Positions 25,380-33,862 of a DNA stretch of 64,000 bases are shown piece after piece. Origin of the DNA: Saprospiraceae bacterium (lineage in GTDB: Bacteria; Bacteroidota; Bacteroidia; Chitinophagales; Saprospiraceae); the NCBI GenBank assembly GCA_016716185.1, contig JADJWV010000002.1, positions 372,001 through 436,000 on the forward strand, read 5' to 3'. Position 1 is the stretch's first letter. Each line of letters begins with the position of its first letter. The position numbers were made by a program, and so were the translations under genes. The notes under the pieces are model-generated. The model was not told the DNA's origin. It ran no database searches and worked only from the letters and a program-made list of their open reading frames with translations.

Positions 25380-26318
25380 ATGAGTATATTGACGATAGGT
25401 ACGATGGCCTTTGATTCCATCCAAACGCCATTTGGCGCAGTTGAAAAAGTCATTGGAGGTGCCTGTACATATATCAGTTGGGCAGCATCTTACTGGTACA
25501 AGGATATAAATCTGGTATCTATAGTTGGAGAAGATTTTCCTGAAGAAGAGGTATCGGCGCTTCGCCAAAGAGGCGTGAATATGGATGGGCTTGTTCGGGT
25601 TCAAGGAAAAAAATCATTTTACTGGGCGGGAAAATATCATGCAGATCTCAACAACCGGGATACGCTGGTCACCGATTTGAATGTGCTGGCAGATTTCAAC
25701 CCGGTTTTGCCGGAATCTTACAAAAAATGTGAGTACATCATGTTGGGAAATCTGACTCCCGACATCCAGTTGTCCGTTCTTGATCAACTTGCACAAAAGC
25801 CAAAGCTTATTGTATTGGACACAATGAATTTTTGGATGAATAATTCCATGGATACCTTGAGGAAGGTTATAGCCAGAACCGATTTATTGACCATCAATGA
25901 TGAAGAAGCGCGTCAGCTTTCAGGTGAGCACAGTCTCGTTCGGGCAGCGAATAAAATTCACGAAATGGGACCCGCTTTTCTGGTTATTAAGAAAGGAGAA
26001 CACGGCGCTTTATTGTTTCACAACGGACAGATCTTTTTTGCACCCGGCATTCCTGTTCCTGATGTTGTCGATCCAACGGGTGCCGGTGATAGCTTTGCCG
26101 GTGGAATGATCGGGTATCTTGCAAGAACCAAAGACCTGAGTTTTTCCAATATGAAAACGGCAATTATTTATGGTTCTGCGATGGCCTCTTTTTGTGTTGA
26201 AGATTTCAGTTTGAGCAGGATCCGGAATTTAACTCAGGAAGAAATTTACGAAAGAATCAGACAGTTCGAGCAGTTGTCAACTTTTGATGTCAAGGAATTG
26301 CCTGTATTAAATGTATAA
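25380..26318 (+). CDS. PfkB family carbohydrate/nucleoside kinase
   Basis: A 312-residue ribokinase-type sugar kinase. ILTIGTMAFDSIQTPFG opens the protein, GGACTYISWAASYW is the substrate-binding glycine region, and the PfkB signature 2 is VVDPTGAGDSFAGGMIGYLA at about 226-245, with the catalytic aspartate in GAGDS. Bacteroidota relatives are often annotated as adenosine or 2-keto-gluconate kinases; the substrate is not determined here. The ATG at 25380 is used because an in-frame start further upstream would lie inside the tRNA. A terminator follows the stop, so the gene is monocistronic. Confidence 0.88.
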   Translation: MSILTIGTMAFDSIQTPFGAVEKVIGGACTYISWAASYWYKDINLVSIVGEDFPEEEVSALRQRGVNMDGLVRVQGKKSFYWAGKYHADLNNRDTLVTDLNVLADFNPVLPESYKKCEYIMLGNLTPDIQLSVLDQLAQKPKLIVLDTMNFWMNNSMDTLRKVIARTDLLTINDEEARQLSGEHSLVRAANKIHEMGPAFLVIKKGEHGALLFHNGQIFFAPGIPVPDVVDPTGAGDSFAGGMIGYLARTKDLSFSNMKTAIIYGSAMASFCVEDFSLSRIRNLTQEEIYERIRQFEQLSTFDVKELPVLNV

Positions 26319-26326
26319 TTATATAT

Positions 26327-26354
26327 ATCCGGCCAAAGAAGGAAACCGGATTTT
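26327..26354 (+). terminator. Weak Rho-independent terminator after the kinase gene
   Basis: A six-bp stem ATCCGG / CCGGAT is followed by TTTT and lies nine bases after the stop codon. The loop of 13 bases makes it moderate in strength. Confidence 0.55.
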
Positions 26355-26550
26355 ACTGATTATTAGTTTTTCCCGCAGAAGTCGCAGATTTTGCAGAAAT
26401 AGCCTCTCATTTTAATTTCTTTTCACTGTCAGTTTATTTTCTTCATCTGTGTCATCAACGCAATCCCCGTCTGCCAGCTATGTGTATTTTATGGTAGTCG
26501 GGCAGGTGCGGGAGACAACAGGCTGACTTTGATTAACGAAAAGCCTCTCT

Positions 26551-26751
26551 TTATTCCCCATCTTCCATTTCAAACAACTCTTCCACCGAACACTTAAAAT
26601 ATCTCGCCATCCTCAATGCCAATAATGTGGACGGAATATATTTCGACGTTTCAATGGCATAGATACTTTGCCTGCTTACGCCCAGAGCCTGTGCCAGCTC
26701 CTCCTGAGAGATGTTGAACATCGCCCGGTAGACCTTTACTTTGTTTTTCAT
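26551..26751 (-). CDS. XRE-type helix-turn-helix regulator
   Basis: A 66-residue one-domain DNA-binding protein. VKVYRAMFNISQEELAQALG leads into VSRQSIYAIETSKYIPSTLL, the complete HTH_3 motif, followed by ALRMARYFKCSVEELFEMED. Such short regulators typically sit beside a membrane protein gene, as here: its ATG overlaps the stop of the upstream membrane protein by four bases (ATGA). It probably represses its own operon. A long palindrome before the operon (27230-27270) is a candidate operator. Longer in-frame starts would overlap the membrane gene heavily and are rejected. Confidence 0.88.
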   Translation of the reverse strand: MKNKVKVYRAMFNISQEELAQALGVSRQSIYAIETSKYIPSTLLALRMARYFKCSVEELFEMEDGE

Positions 26752-27215
26752 TCTGCGTTGTTTTGGCTTTGGTGATACAGGTAACTGAACCTTAAAATAT
26801 AGATGCACGGAATGGAAAACATATTGAAGATCATGCAATAAAAATACCCCGAACCATAAAAGAAGAGCATTGTAAATATCAAGAGAATGCAACTCGCCAG
26901 GGCAGCCCACATCAAAGCATTGTAACGCATCTGGAGCGTATATTCATCTTCCTGTTTCATGCGGGAAAAACCAAGAAATAAAATGCCCAAAACGAAGAAT
27001 ACCCCGATGAATTCAAGGGTAAGATTGTCTTCGATGATCCCCAGCCAGGTGTCTTGCCCAAAAAGTACATCGCCGTAGATTGCAAATGTTTTCAGCTTGA
27101 GGAAATCGAGCTCCCACTCGAAGCCAAGACAGGCTATACCTGCGATAAATGAGCAAAAGAACAGGATCCATCCCGGAGTTCGGAAAGATTGGGGAAAAAT
27201 CAGCAAATTTTTCAT
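26748..27215 (-). CDS. Four-helix integral membrane protein paired with an XRE regulator
   Basis: A 155-residue membrane protein with four predicted membrane segments: PGWILFFCSFIAGIACLGF, LEFIGVFFVLGILFLGF, ALMWAALASCILLIFTMLFF and YFYCMIFNMFSIPCIYILRF. No catalytic motif was recognised. The layout, a small membrane protein followed by a 66-residue XRE regulator with start-stop overlap, is common in Firmicutes and Bacteroidota, where it may sense a membrane signal. The function is unknown. Confidence 0.78.
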   Translation of the reverse strand: MKNLLIFPQSFRTPGWILFFCSFIAGIACLGFEWELDFLKLKTFAIYGDVLFGQDTWLGIIEDNLTLEFIGVFFVLGILFLGFSRMKQEDEYTLQMRYNALMWAALASCILLIFTMLFFYGSGYFYCMIFNMFSIPCIYILRFSYLYHQSQNNAE

Positions 27216-27229
27216 AATGTAAAGTTTAG

Positions 27230-27270
27230 TTGTATAAATGTAAAGTAAAATTTACATTTATATTGTACAA
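27230..27270 (-). promoter_or_regulatory. Palindromic operator candidate of the XRE/membrane operon
   Basis: The core AATGTAAA-N6-TTTACATT is a perfect inverted repeat and extends imperfectly outward to TTGTATAAATGTAAA and TTTACATTTATATTGTACAA. It lies 15 bases before the operon start codon, where a repressor would block transcription. Confidence 0.6.
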
Positions 27271-27416
27271 AGGGCAAAAATTTTTCTTTGTGGTCCTTCG
27301 TGCCTTAGAGCCTTTGGGGCATCATTGCACTATCATCAAATGAAAATCAAAAATTATTTAGAAATGGAATTTAATAGGATGCCAATAAAGATGTGCATAC
27401 TCTCCATAAAAAATGC

Positions 27417-28463
27417 TCATTCTTTCACGGCCAGTTGTCCGCAAGCTGCATCAATATCTTTACCCCTGCTCCGGCGGAGTGTAATCATAATTCCATGCTT
27501 TCGCACTTCCTGGGCAAAAGTATTGATGCGGTCCTCAGAGGATTTAACAAATTCCATTCCGGCGACGGGGTTGTATTCGATGATATTGACGCGAACCGGA
27601 AAGTGCGAACATAAGCGGATCAAATTTTTTGCATCCTGAATGGTATCGTTAAATCCTTCAAACGCGATGTATTCATAACTGATGCGGTTGCCGGTTTTTT
27701 TGTAAAAATATTTCAATGATTCCACCAAACTGCTCAGATGATTAGACTCATTTATGGCCATCATGCTGTTTCTCTTTACATCATCGGCAGCATGCAGGGA
27801 TAAGGCCAGATTTACCCGGACCTCATCATCGGCCAGTTTTCGGATCATTTTTGCGATTCCTGCAGTAGAAACGGTGATGCGTTTTGGCGACAATCCGGGA
27901 CCTGCTTTGGAACTGAGCCTTTCGATGCTGGCTATAACCTGCCTGTAATTTAACAAAGGCTCTCCCATACCCATGTAAACGATGTTGCTGATGGGTTTTC
28001 CATAGCGTTCGATACAGGCCTTATTGACCAGCATGTATTGGTCAAAAATTTCGGAAGCAGTCAGATTTTTTAAGAGTCCCATCGTGCCGGTAGCACAAAA
28101 CGCACAGGACAAACTGCAGCCGGATTGAGATGATACACACACCGTAAAACGCTCCTCTTCTTCCACGGGAATAAGAACCGATTCAATTGGATAACCATCG
28201 AAAGTCAGGAATTTGAATTTCATGGTTCCATCGGAACTCAATTGCTGCTTTTCCAATTGTAGTGCCGGAATGAAGAAGAGATCCGATAATTGCTGCCTTT
28301 GTGCTTTTGAAAGGTTGGTCATTTCTTCAAAACTACGCACTGATTTTTTCCATAACCAATCCAGAAGCTGGGCGGTCCGGTATTTTTCCCATCCCAGACC
28401 TGTCAATTCCGTTTGTAATGCCACGGGGTCTATATTGAGGAGATCTTTCTTTTCAATTTCCAT
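27417..28463 (-). CDS. rlmN: Dual-specificity 23S rRNA/tRNA (adenine C2) methyltransferase RlmN
   Basis: A 348-residue radical-SAM enzyme that methylates A2503 of 23S rRNA and A37 of some tRNAs. The Fe-S site is SGCSLSCAFCATGTMG, with Cys116, Cys120 and Cys123. NIVYMGMGEPLLNY and RITVSTAGIAKMIRKLA follow, then LALSLHAADD and IEYNP. The second catalytic cysteine, Cys341, lies in DAACGQLAVKE at the C-terminus. The ATG at 28463 matches the family N-terminus and lies ten bases after a promoter -7 element; longer in-frame starts pass through that promoter. Confidence 0.94.
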   Translation of the reverse strand: MEIEKKDLLNIDPVALQTELTGLGWEKYRTAQLLDWLWKKSVRSFEEMTNLSKAQRQQLSDLFFIPALQLEKQQLSSDGTMKFKFLTFDGYPIESVLIPVEEEERFTVCVSSQSGCSLSCAFCATGTMGLLKNLTASEIFDQYMLVNKACIERYGKPISNIVYMGMGEPLLNYRQVIASIERLSSKAGPGLSPKRITVSTAGIAKMIRKLADDEVRVNLALSLHAADDVKRNSMMAINESNHLSSLVESLKYFYKKTGNRISYEYIAFEGFNDTIQDAKNLIRLCSHFPVRVNIIEYNPVAGMEFVKSSEDRINTFAQEVRKHGIMITLRRSRGKDIDAACGQLAVKE

Positions 28464-28472
28464 GATCAAACA

Positions 28473-28506
28473 CAAAAATAACCAGCTATTGCTGCCTGAT
28501 TCAAAA
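28473..28506 (-). promoter_or_regulatory. Bacteroidota-type promoter of rlmN
   Basis: On the minus strand TTTTG (28502-28506) and TATTTTTG (28473-28480) are separated by 21 bases, matching the -33/-7 pattern. The rlmN ATG is ten bases further, so the leader would be very short or absent. Confidence 0.55.
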
Positions 28507-28547
28507 CAATATGTCAACTATATTCGTATAGATATGAAACCCGGATA

Positions 28548-29573
28548 ATGACTGCGATGCGTTTGATGACTTATGGTGTTTTAATGGTGTTCCTGATGAG
28601 CAGTTGTGCCTCAACCAAACCAAAGGAAGCTTTCGAAAAATATACGGTTCCACCAGAACCCGATTATTCTGAGATCGAATCCTGGGCGGCCTGGCCACAT
28701 CGCAAAGACCTGGCCGACTCCACTCCGGCCGGATTAAAAGATCAGCAACAAATCTCACAGGCAGATGTATTTTTTGTACATCCGACCAGCTTCCTCAATA
28801 AGAGAAACCACAACCAGTGGAACGCACGTCTGGATAATCAAACAGTAAATAAAATTACAGACGAAGGGGCTATCTTATACCAGGCCAGTATTTTTAATGG
28901 AACCGGCAGGGTATATGCTCCCCGCTACCGGCAGGCACACTACGAAGCTTTTTTCACTGAAGACACTTCTTCTGCCAGAAAATCACTGGAATTGGCATAT
29001 AACGATGTTAAAGCGGCATTTGACTATTTTCTAAAATACGAGAATCAAGGCAGGCCTATTGTTTTGGCGGGGCATAGTCAGGGGGCCTTACACCTCATTT
29101 GGTTGCTCAAAGAATATTTTGATAAACCAGACAGCATGAACAAAAAACTGGTTGTCGCATATGCAGTGGGTTGGCCGATTCCAAAAGGTGAATTTAAATA
29201 TCTGAAAGCTTGCGAAAGTCCACAGCAAACCAATTGTATCTGTAGCTGGCGAACATATAAAATCGGGCACAAACCCAAATTCATCCAAAAGGAACAGGAT
29301 ATCATCATTACCAATCCGTTGAATTGGAAAACAACTTATGAATATGTCGGTAAAGAAAATAATCTCGGCGTTGTGCTGGACGGATTTGATAAAGCTCCCG
29401 TTAAATTCATGAGCGGGGCGCAAATCTATAAAACCATACTTTGGGTCGATAAACCCAAATTTAAGTTCAGTTTTCTGTATCCGTTTGCCAACTTCCATCG
29501 CGGAGACTTTAATATATTTTACATGAACGTTCGGGAAAATGTGAAAACGCGTCTGAATGCATTCTGGAGATAG
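28548..29573 (+). CDS. DUF3089 alpha/beta-hydrolase lipoprotein
   Basis: A 341-residue predicted lipoprotein. VLMVFLMSSC ends in a lipobox with Cys20, so it should be membrane anchored. The DUF3089 domain covers most of the rest: QADVFFVHPTSFLNK at 71-85, YAPRYRQAHYEAFF, then the nucleophile elbow VLAGHSQGALHLIWLL with Ser177 and GWPIPKGEFKYLKACESP. It should act as an esterase or lipase; the substrate is unknown. The ATG may also be the one three codons later. A heptamer array begins seven bases after the stop. Confidence 0.85.
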   Translation: MTAMRLMTYGVLMVFLMSSCASTKPKEAFEKYTVPPEPDYSEIESWAAWPHRKDLADSTPAGLKDQQQISQADVFFVHPTSFLNKRNHNQWNARLDNQTVNKITDEGAILYQASIFNGTGRVYAPRYRQAHYEAFFTEDTSSARKSLELAYNDVKAAFDYFLKYENQGRPIVLAGHSQGALHLIWLLKEYFDKPDSMNKKLVVAYAVGWPIPKGEFKYLKACESPQQTNCICSWRTYKIGHKPKFIQKEQDIIITNPLNWKTTYEYVGKENNLGVVLDGFDKAPVKFMSGAQIYKTILWVDKPKFKFSFLYPFANFHRGDFNIFYMNVRENVKTRLNAFWR

Positions 29574-29579
29574 GATTTA

Positions 29580-29644
29580 GTTGATAGTTGTTGGTTGATA
29601 GTTGTTGGTTGATAGTTGGTTGTTAGTTAGTTGTTGGTTGTTAG
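29580..29644 (+). repeat. Heptamer array (GTTGATA/GTTGTTG/GTTGTTA)
   Basis: GTTGATA and GTTGTTG alternate five times, followed by GTTGTTA words with two four-base interruptions. It starts seven bases after the DUF3089 stop codon, with the G-first word on the coding strand. Confidence 0.88.
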
Positions 29645-29842
29645 TTTGTCTATGCCTGAAATAGGTTTAACTATCTTTTTAATTCATTGCGGCATCAATT
29701 TTTACCCTCCACTCGGATTTGCACATCAAGTTAATTTTTACTGATTTTACCTCCGCGATGTGCTTAGCACATTTCTGGAATTCCATTTTATTTCCAGGAT
29801 ATTCCGGGATCATTTATTCAAATTAAATTTTTTTAACATATA

Positions 29843-29933
29843 ACTAACATATGTTCATATTATTTTAATATTTAATTTAAAAAATATCATTATATAACAA
29901 ACATATGTTAGTTTAAAACTAACAAACGTTAGT
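29843..29933. promoter_or_regulatory. Cluster of three 16-bp palindromes of ACTAAC-N4-GTTAGT type
   Basis: Sites are ACTAACATATGTTCAT (29843-29858), ACAAACATATGTTAGT (29897-29912) and ACTAACAAACGTTAGT (29918-29933, perfect apart from the centre). The second and third are 21 bases apart centre to centre, two helical turns. The form is that of a dimeric repressor operator, but no gene starts nearby. Confidence 0.55.
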
Positions 29934-30436
29934 ATTGTTAAAAATACTGAATAATTGCATTTCATTTTATAAAAATTACACATCAATTTGTCGTTTATTT
30001 TTGGCGTTCATTTTGAAGTAATAACGGTATTTAAATGGATCCTTAATGCGCACCAGGAAAGTGCCGCTAACCCTTATTTATCAGGCATCACAGGAAGATT
30101 CTTTGGGCAATGTTATGTTCATTCTATGGCTCAGAATATTGTTTGCAAATTTTTATTATCTCCAATTTCTATTGCGCAGGACTTGTTTTTTAATCCAGGC
30201 ACAATTCAAATGCAATTAATCAGACTACAAATTTTATTCATTTCTCATACCACATGTAATCCCGCATTTATAAGCATACGATGCTTTAAAACTGCAGTTG
30301 GTGGAAAGAACTGTATTCAGTAAATATTAATTTCTACTGCACCAGGATCTAATATGCGTTCCAATGATAACAAAGGAACATTGCCAATGGAATTCATATT
30401 TGGCTTAATTTAAATTACCATGAAAACTGCAGTCTG
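29934..30436. other. AT-rich intergenic region, no supported gene
   Basis: The stretch lies between two convergent genes. A frame of about 110 codons on the plus strand (29988-30323) has no recognisable family, many Cys/Phe/Ile residues and no promoter, and is not supported. The stretch may be remnant DNA. Confidence 0.5.
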
Positions 30437-31495
30437 TTAGTGAATATTTTTCTTCTCTCCGCGAGCAACAGCTTTTATGAATTTGATCAGTCCATTCATA
30501 TAAGTCTGCTGATCATCGTATAAACTCATGTGACTGCCATGCTCACAATACAAATAGCTTCCATTTTGGACCTGTTCAGACATCCATTTTAAATGTGCCG
30601 GATCCATCGTATCGTATTTTCCAGCGATGACCAGGGTTGGTGTACTGATATTTTTCAATTGATTTCCAATATCCCATTTTTCCAGATTTCCCGACATTCC
30701 GAATTCGCTTGGACCTTGCATCATCACGTAGATCTGATGATTAAGATTTTTAAATGCGCGGAGTATCGGATCTGGCCAGGAATCCAGGGGCAATCTGCAT
30801 ATAAATTTGTTATAAAAATGGGGCATCAGCAATTCCATGTATCTTGGATTTTCAAAATCACCCCGTGCTTCAATCTCCCGGACTTCTCTAAGAACCAAGG
30901 GGTCCATTTGAGGACCTAAAACTTCTTTGGCATAATTGCCATAGGCAGGCGAGCTACTCATTGCATTTGAAATGATCAGGCCTTTGAGATGCTGGTCGTA
31001 TTTTAATGCATACTGTTGTGCCAACCAACCACCCCAGGAATGCCCCAATAGATAAAAATTTGAATGATCCAATCCCAGTGCCTGCCGGACCTGCTCTAAT
31101 TCATCGACAAAACGATCGATATTCCAAAGCGCAGTATCTTTTGGCTGGTCCGAATAAGCAGAACCTAATTGATCGTAATAGATGAATTCAATATTTTCTG
31201 CTGGAAAAAAATTCTCCACGCACTCGAAATATTCATGCGTGGCTCCCGGTCCTCCATGCAATAAAAGTACTTTTATGGCAGGATTATTTCCAACCCGCTT
31301 GGTCCAGACATTAAAGGCACCCAGTGCAGTATTGATTTTGACGATTTGAATTCCTCCGGTTTGAACGCCAGGATCGTGTTTCGCAAAATAGGTGTTGGCT
31401 TGTTTACCAGAGTGCACATAATTTTTCTTCGCACAACTGGGATTAAATAAAGCGATTATAACCACGATTGGAAAAAGCAGAATTCTAGTTTTCAT
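30437..31495 (-). CDS. Proline iminopeptidase-like alpha/beta hydrolase (S33), lipoprotein
   Basis: A 352-residue hydrolase. The start MKTRILLF with NPSCAKK at 18-24 forms a lipoprotein signal with Cys21. LLLHGGPGATHEYFECV at 77-93 is the oxyanion-hole motif HGGPG of the proline iminopeptidase family. YYDQLGSAYSDQP follows, and LLGHSWGGWLAQQYALKY contains the nucleophile Ser153. TLVIAGKYDTMDPAHL holds the acid and CEHGSHMSLYDD the catalytic histidine. It probably removes N-terminal proline or a related group from peptides outside the cytoplasm. It is a single gene with 238 noncoding bases between it and the next minus-strand gene. Confidence 0.86.
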   Translation of the reverse strand: MKTRILLFPIVVIIALFNPSCAKKNYVHSGKQANTYFAKHDPGVQTGGIQIVKINTALGAFNVWTKRVGNNPAIKVLLLHGGPGATHEYFECVENFFPAENIEFIYYDQLGSAYSDQPKDTALWNIDRFVDELEQVRQALGLDHSNFYLLGHSWGGWLAQQYALKYDQHLKGLIISNAMSSSPAYGNYAKEVLGPQMDPLVLREVREIEARGDFENPRYMELLMPHFYNKFICRLPLDSWPDPILRAFKNLNHQIYVMMQGPSEFGMSGNLEKWDIGNQLKNISTPTLVIAGKYDTMDPAHLKWMSEQVQNGSYLYCEHGSHMSLYDDQQTYMNGLIKFIKAVARGEKKNIH

Positions 31496-31733
31496 ATAAT
31501 ACCTGGTAAATTTCAACTAACAAATTATCTAATAAATATACGAAAAAGAGACGAACTGGAAATGATGGCGAAATAATTTGATCTGCCATTTTTCATAGGA
31601 TGTATGAGTTGTAAGTTTTTAGAGGCGGTTGAACCTGTTAATTATTCAGGATTTCGAATCGGCCACAGGCGTTTAGCAACAATCCTGATCATTGAATGAA
31701 ATTTTGATCCTAAAATTGATTAATTCGCAATTG

Positions 31734-32195
31734 TTAATCCCAAACATACTTCCAGGAATGATCCGGTTGTTTTTTCCATATGGTGTGAAAAATTCCCTTG
31801 TATTCGCGTGTCGAATCATTAGAGTCTTTTACTTTCCAAAGATAGGATCCGTAGGTATAAGCCATATGACCACATTTTGAAACATCTACAAAATCAGGTG
31901 CCCACTCAACGCTGGCACCTTCAATTTTTTTAGATTCATAATATTTGCGAATGTTTGATTTGCCTGAAATCAGCGTGTCATGCTCTCTTTTGATAACGGC
32001 ATCGTCATCAGCAAAGTAATAAAATGCTTCCGTTATACTTTTTTCAACAGTCATCTGCTGAAACTCTTTTTCAACCTGCATGATTTCTGCGATAACTTTA
32101 TCTTTATTGACATTCGGTTTGCAGGCAACTGTCAGTAATCCATATAACGCGATACTTATGTAATTTCTATTATTCGATAGTTTTGACTTAAACAT
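31734..32195 (-). CDS. DUF4440 / SnoaL-like lipoprotein
   Basis: A 153-residue predicted lipoprotein (LLTVACKPN, Cys25) with an NTF2-like cone fold. MQVEKEFQQMTVEKSITEAF begins the first helix, YYFADDDAVIKREHDT and SGKSNIRKYYES follow, and the sheet includes GHMAYTYGSYLWKV, YKGIFHTIWKKQ and SWKYVWD. Members bind small ligands or have unknown roles; no catalytic residues can be named. It lies 18 bases after the channel-like gene, so the two probably form an operon. Confidence 0.78.
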   Translation of the reverse strand: MFKSKLSNNRNYISIALYGLLTVACKPNVNKDKVIAEIMQVEKEFQQMTVEKSITEAFYYFADDDAVIKREHDTLISGKSNIRKYYESKKIEGASVEWAPDFVDVSKCGHMAYTYGSYLWKVKDSNDSTREYKGIFHTIWKKQPDHSWKYVWD

Positions 32196-32213
32196 GGTTC
32201 AATTTATTTATGA

Positions 32214-32570
32214 TTATTCTGTATCTTCTGTTTTATCGACGTGAAGAATGTGCAACATTCTGTGGATGATCGGTGCAAGAAAAACGGCAGTAATACTTAA
32301 GAATGCAATACCACTGTATAAGGCATAAAAGGATGAAAATAATTTAGCTGAATTTGACTGCATTTCGATTACGGGTCCCATTCCGGTGAGGATCATGCAG
32401 GCCATGTAAAAACTATCCACCCAATCGAGTTCGCCAAGAAACCGGTATCCAATTGTTCCTATAGTCAGCGATACTACGATCAATCCAAATGCAAAGAGGC
32501 TATAAATTCCAAGCCGGGTCAGGAAATTGGAGAAGGCTGCAACATCCTGATGCTTTTGTTCGAATTTCAT
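32214..32570 (-). CDS. Potassium-channel-like (Ion_trans_2) two-helix membrane protein with altered filter
   Basis: A 118-residue membrane protein. Two long membrane segments (LGIYSLFAFGLIVVSLTIG and FLSITAVFLAPIIHRML) flank a re-entrant region DWVDSFYMACMILTGMGPVI. The arrangement and the phrase KLFSSFYALYSGIAFLS after it match the pore module of two-helix potassium channels. The usual filter TVGYG is replaced by TGMGP, so potassium selectivity is unlikely or changed. No RCK domain follows. It is the first gene of a pair with the DUF4440 lipoprotein. Confidence 0.65.
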   Translation of the reverse strand: MKFEQKHQDVAAFSNFLTRLGIYSLFAFGLIVVSLTIGTIGYRFLGELDWVDSFYMACMILTGMGPVIEMQSNSAKLFSSFYALYSGIAFLSITAVFLAPIIHRMLHILHVDKTEDTE

Positions 32571-32632
32571 TTTTGAGGTTTTAATTAACGACCGAATTTA
32601 CAAATATTTGCAGATTCGAAAAGTCGAAAGGT

Positions 32633-32761
32633 CGTCCCGATAAAATTATATAACTTTTTTATAAAATAAATCATCATGGCTATTTTATCTGGAAGTCGAA
32701 ATCCCGATAAAATTGTATAATACTTCAGAAAAGAAATAGTTAACCTTATTTTATCGGGACG
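32633..32761. repeat. Inverted and direct repeats of TCCCGATAAAATT
   Basis: CGTCCCGATAAAAT (32633-32646) has its exact inverse ATTTTATCGGGACG at 32748-32761. A third copy, TCCCGATAAAATTGTATAA, stands in direct orientation at 32702-32720. Octamer words AAAAGTCG and AAAGGTCG flank both ends. The block lies upstream of the channel-like gene. Confidence 0.7.
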
Positions 32762-32783
32762 AAAGGTCGAAAAGTCGAGTTTG

Positions 32784-32876
32784 TTTCCATCTTCCATCTT
32801 CCATCTTCCATCTTTCATCTTCCATCTTCCATCTTCCAGCTTTCAGCTTCCAGCTTTCAGCTTTCAACTCCCAGTC
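32784..32876 (-). repeat. Heptamer array overlapping the 3' end of moaCB
   Basis: Thirteen 7-base words on the plus strand (TTCCATC four times, TTTCATC, TTCCATC twice, then TTCCAGC and TTTCAGC alternating, TTTCAAC). On the coding strand of moaCB they read GTTGAAA, GCTGAAA, GCTGGAA and GATGGAA. The moaCB stop codon lies inside the first coding-strand word. Confidence 0.88.
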
Positions 32877-33793
32877 TTTTCGTTCTCGTGTCGAAATCCA
32901 TCCCTCAATCTGAATAGATGAAAGACCGCCGGAAATATAGCCGCCATAGATTCTGCCGCACCCCGGGTTGAACCCGGCAATGCAAGAATTAAATGTTCGC
33001 CAATCATTCCGGCAACGCTTCTCGATAACATCGCATAGGGCATGCGCTGTTGACCGTAATTGCGCATGGTTTCGGCTATGCCGGGGATTTCTCTTTCCAG
33101 TATGGGTCGTATGGCTTCCGGTGTGTGATCGCGTTTGGATAATCCGGTGCCTCCTGTGATGAGGATTAAATGATGGCCACTATCACAACAATCCCTTACA
33201 GTCTTTTGAATAAGCGGGATTTCGTCTGGAATAATCAAATAATTACCCACCTTAGCCTCGTATTTTTGCAATGCAGCGACGATGGTTTTTCCGGCTGTAT
33301 CTTCTTTTTTTCCGGAAGAAACGGAATCCGAACAAACGATGACAGCTGCTTTGAAATCCGTTTGAAGCTTATCCCTGTAATCGGATTTTCCTCCTTGTTT
33401 CTCGAGTAATCGGATATTGCAGATTTCAACATTTTTGTCTATAGGCTTGAGCATATCGTACATGGTGAGCGCGGCAATGGATGCACCATGCATAGCTTCT
33501 ACTTCTACGCCGGTTTTGTAAATGGTTTGCACTTCCACTTCGATAAAAATGTTCAATCCTTCCAGGGTGAATTTAAAGTGAGCATATTCTATGGGTATAG
33601 GATGGCAATCGGGAATGAGGTCCGAAGTTTTCTTTATGCCAAACAATCCGGCTACCCGTGCGGCTTCGAGGACATCTCCTTTGGGTACATTTTTTTGTTG
33701 TATGGCATCCAGTGTTTCTGAGGAACCTACTTTTACGACAGCCTGTGCAATGGCTATGCGATGTGTGTTATTTTTTGCAGTGATATCTACCAT
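32864..33793 (-). CDS. moaCB: Bifunctional MoaC-MoaB/MogA protein (molybdenum cofactor synthesis)
   Basis: A 309-residue fusion of two cofactor enzymes. Residues 1-150 are MoaC, cyclic pyranopterin monophosphate synthase: VDITAKNNTHRIAIA, KKTSDLIPDCHPIPIEYAHF and GVEVEAMHGASIAALTMYDM. From about 148 on comes a MogA/MoaB domain that adenylates molybdopterin: AAVIVCSDSVSSGKKEDTAG, then ILITGGTGLSKRDHTPEAI and EIPGIAETMR. The fused form is known from Bacteroidota and some other groups. The last codons (EKTGS) run into a heptamer array, and the TGA is part of an array word. TauE lies 69 bases upstream. Confidence 0.92.
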   Translation of the reverse strand: MVDITAKNNTHRIAIAQAVVKVGSSETLDAIQQKNVPKGDVLEAARVAGLFGIKKTSDLIPDCHPIPIEYAHFKFTLEGLNIFIEVEVQTIYKTGVEVEAMHGASIAALTMYDMLKPIDKNVEICNIRLLEKQGGKSDYRDKLQTDFKAAVIVCSDSVSSGKKEDTAGKTIVAALQKYEAKVGNYLIIPDEIPLIQKTVRDCCDSGHHLILITGGTGLSKRDHTPEAIRPILEREIPGIAETMRNYGQQRMPYAMLSRSVAGMIGEHLILALPGSTRGAAESMAAIFPAVFHLFRLRDGFRHENEKTGS

Positions 33794-33862
33794 GCGATGT
33801 CAAATTTCCGGAGGTGTAAATGCTAATAAATTAAAGACGAAGGTCGGAAAAACTTTAGTACT

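Noticed and set aside
29988..30323. 111-codon plus-strand frame
   Set aside because: No recognisable family, unusual composition and no promoter in a gene-free convergent region.
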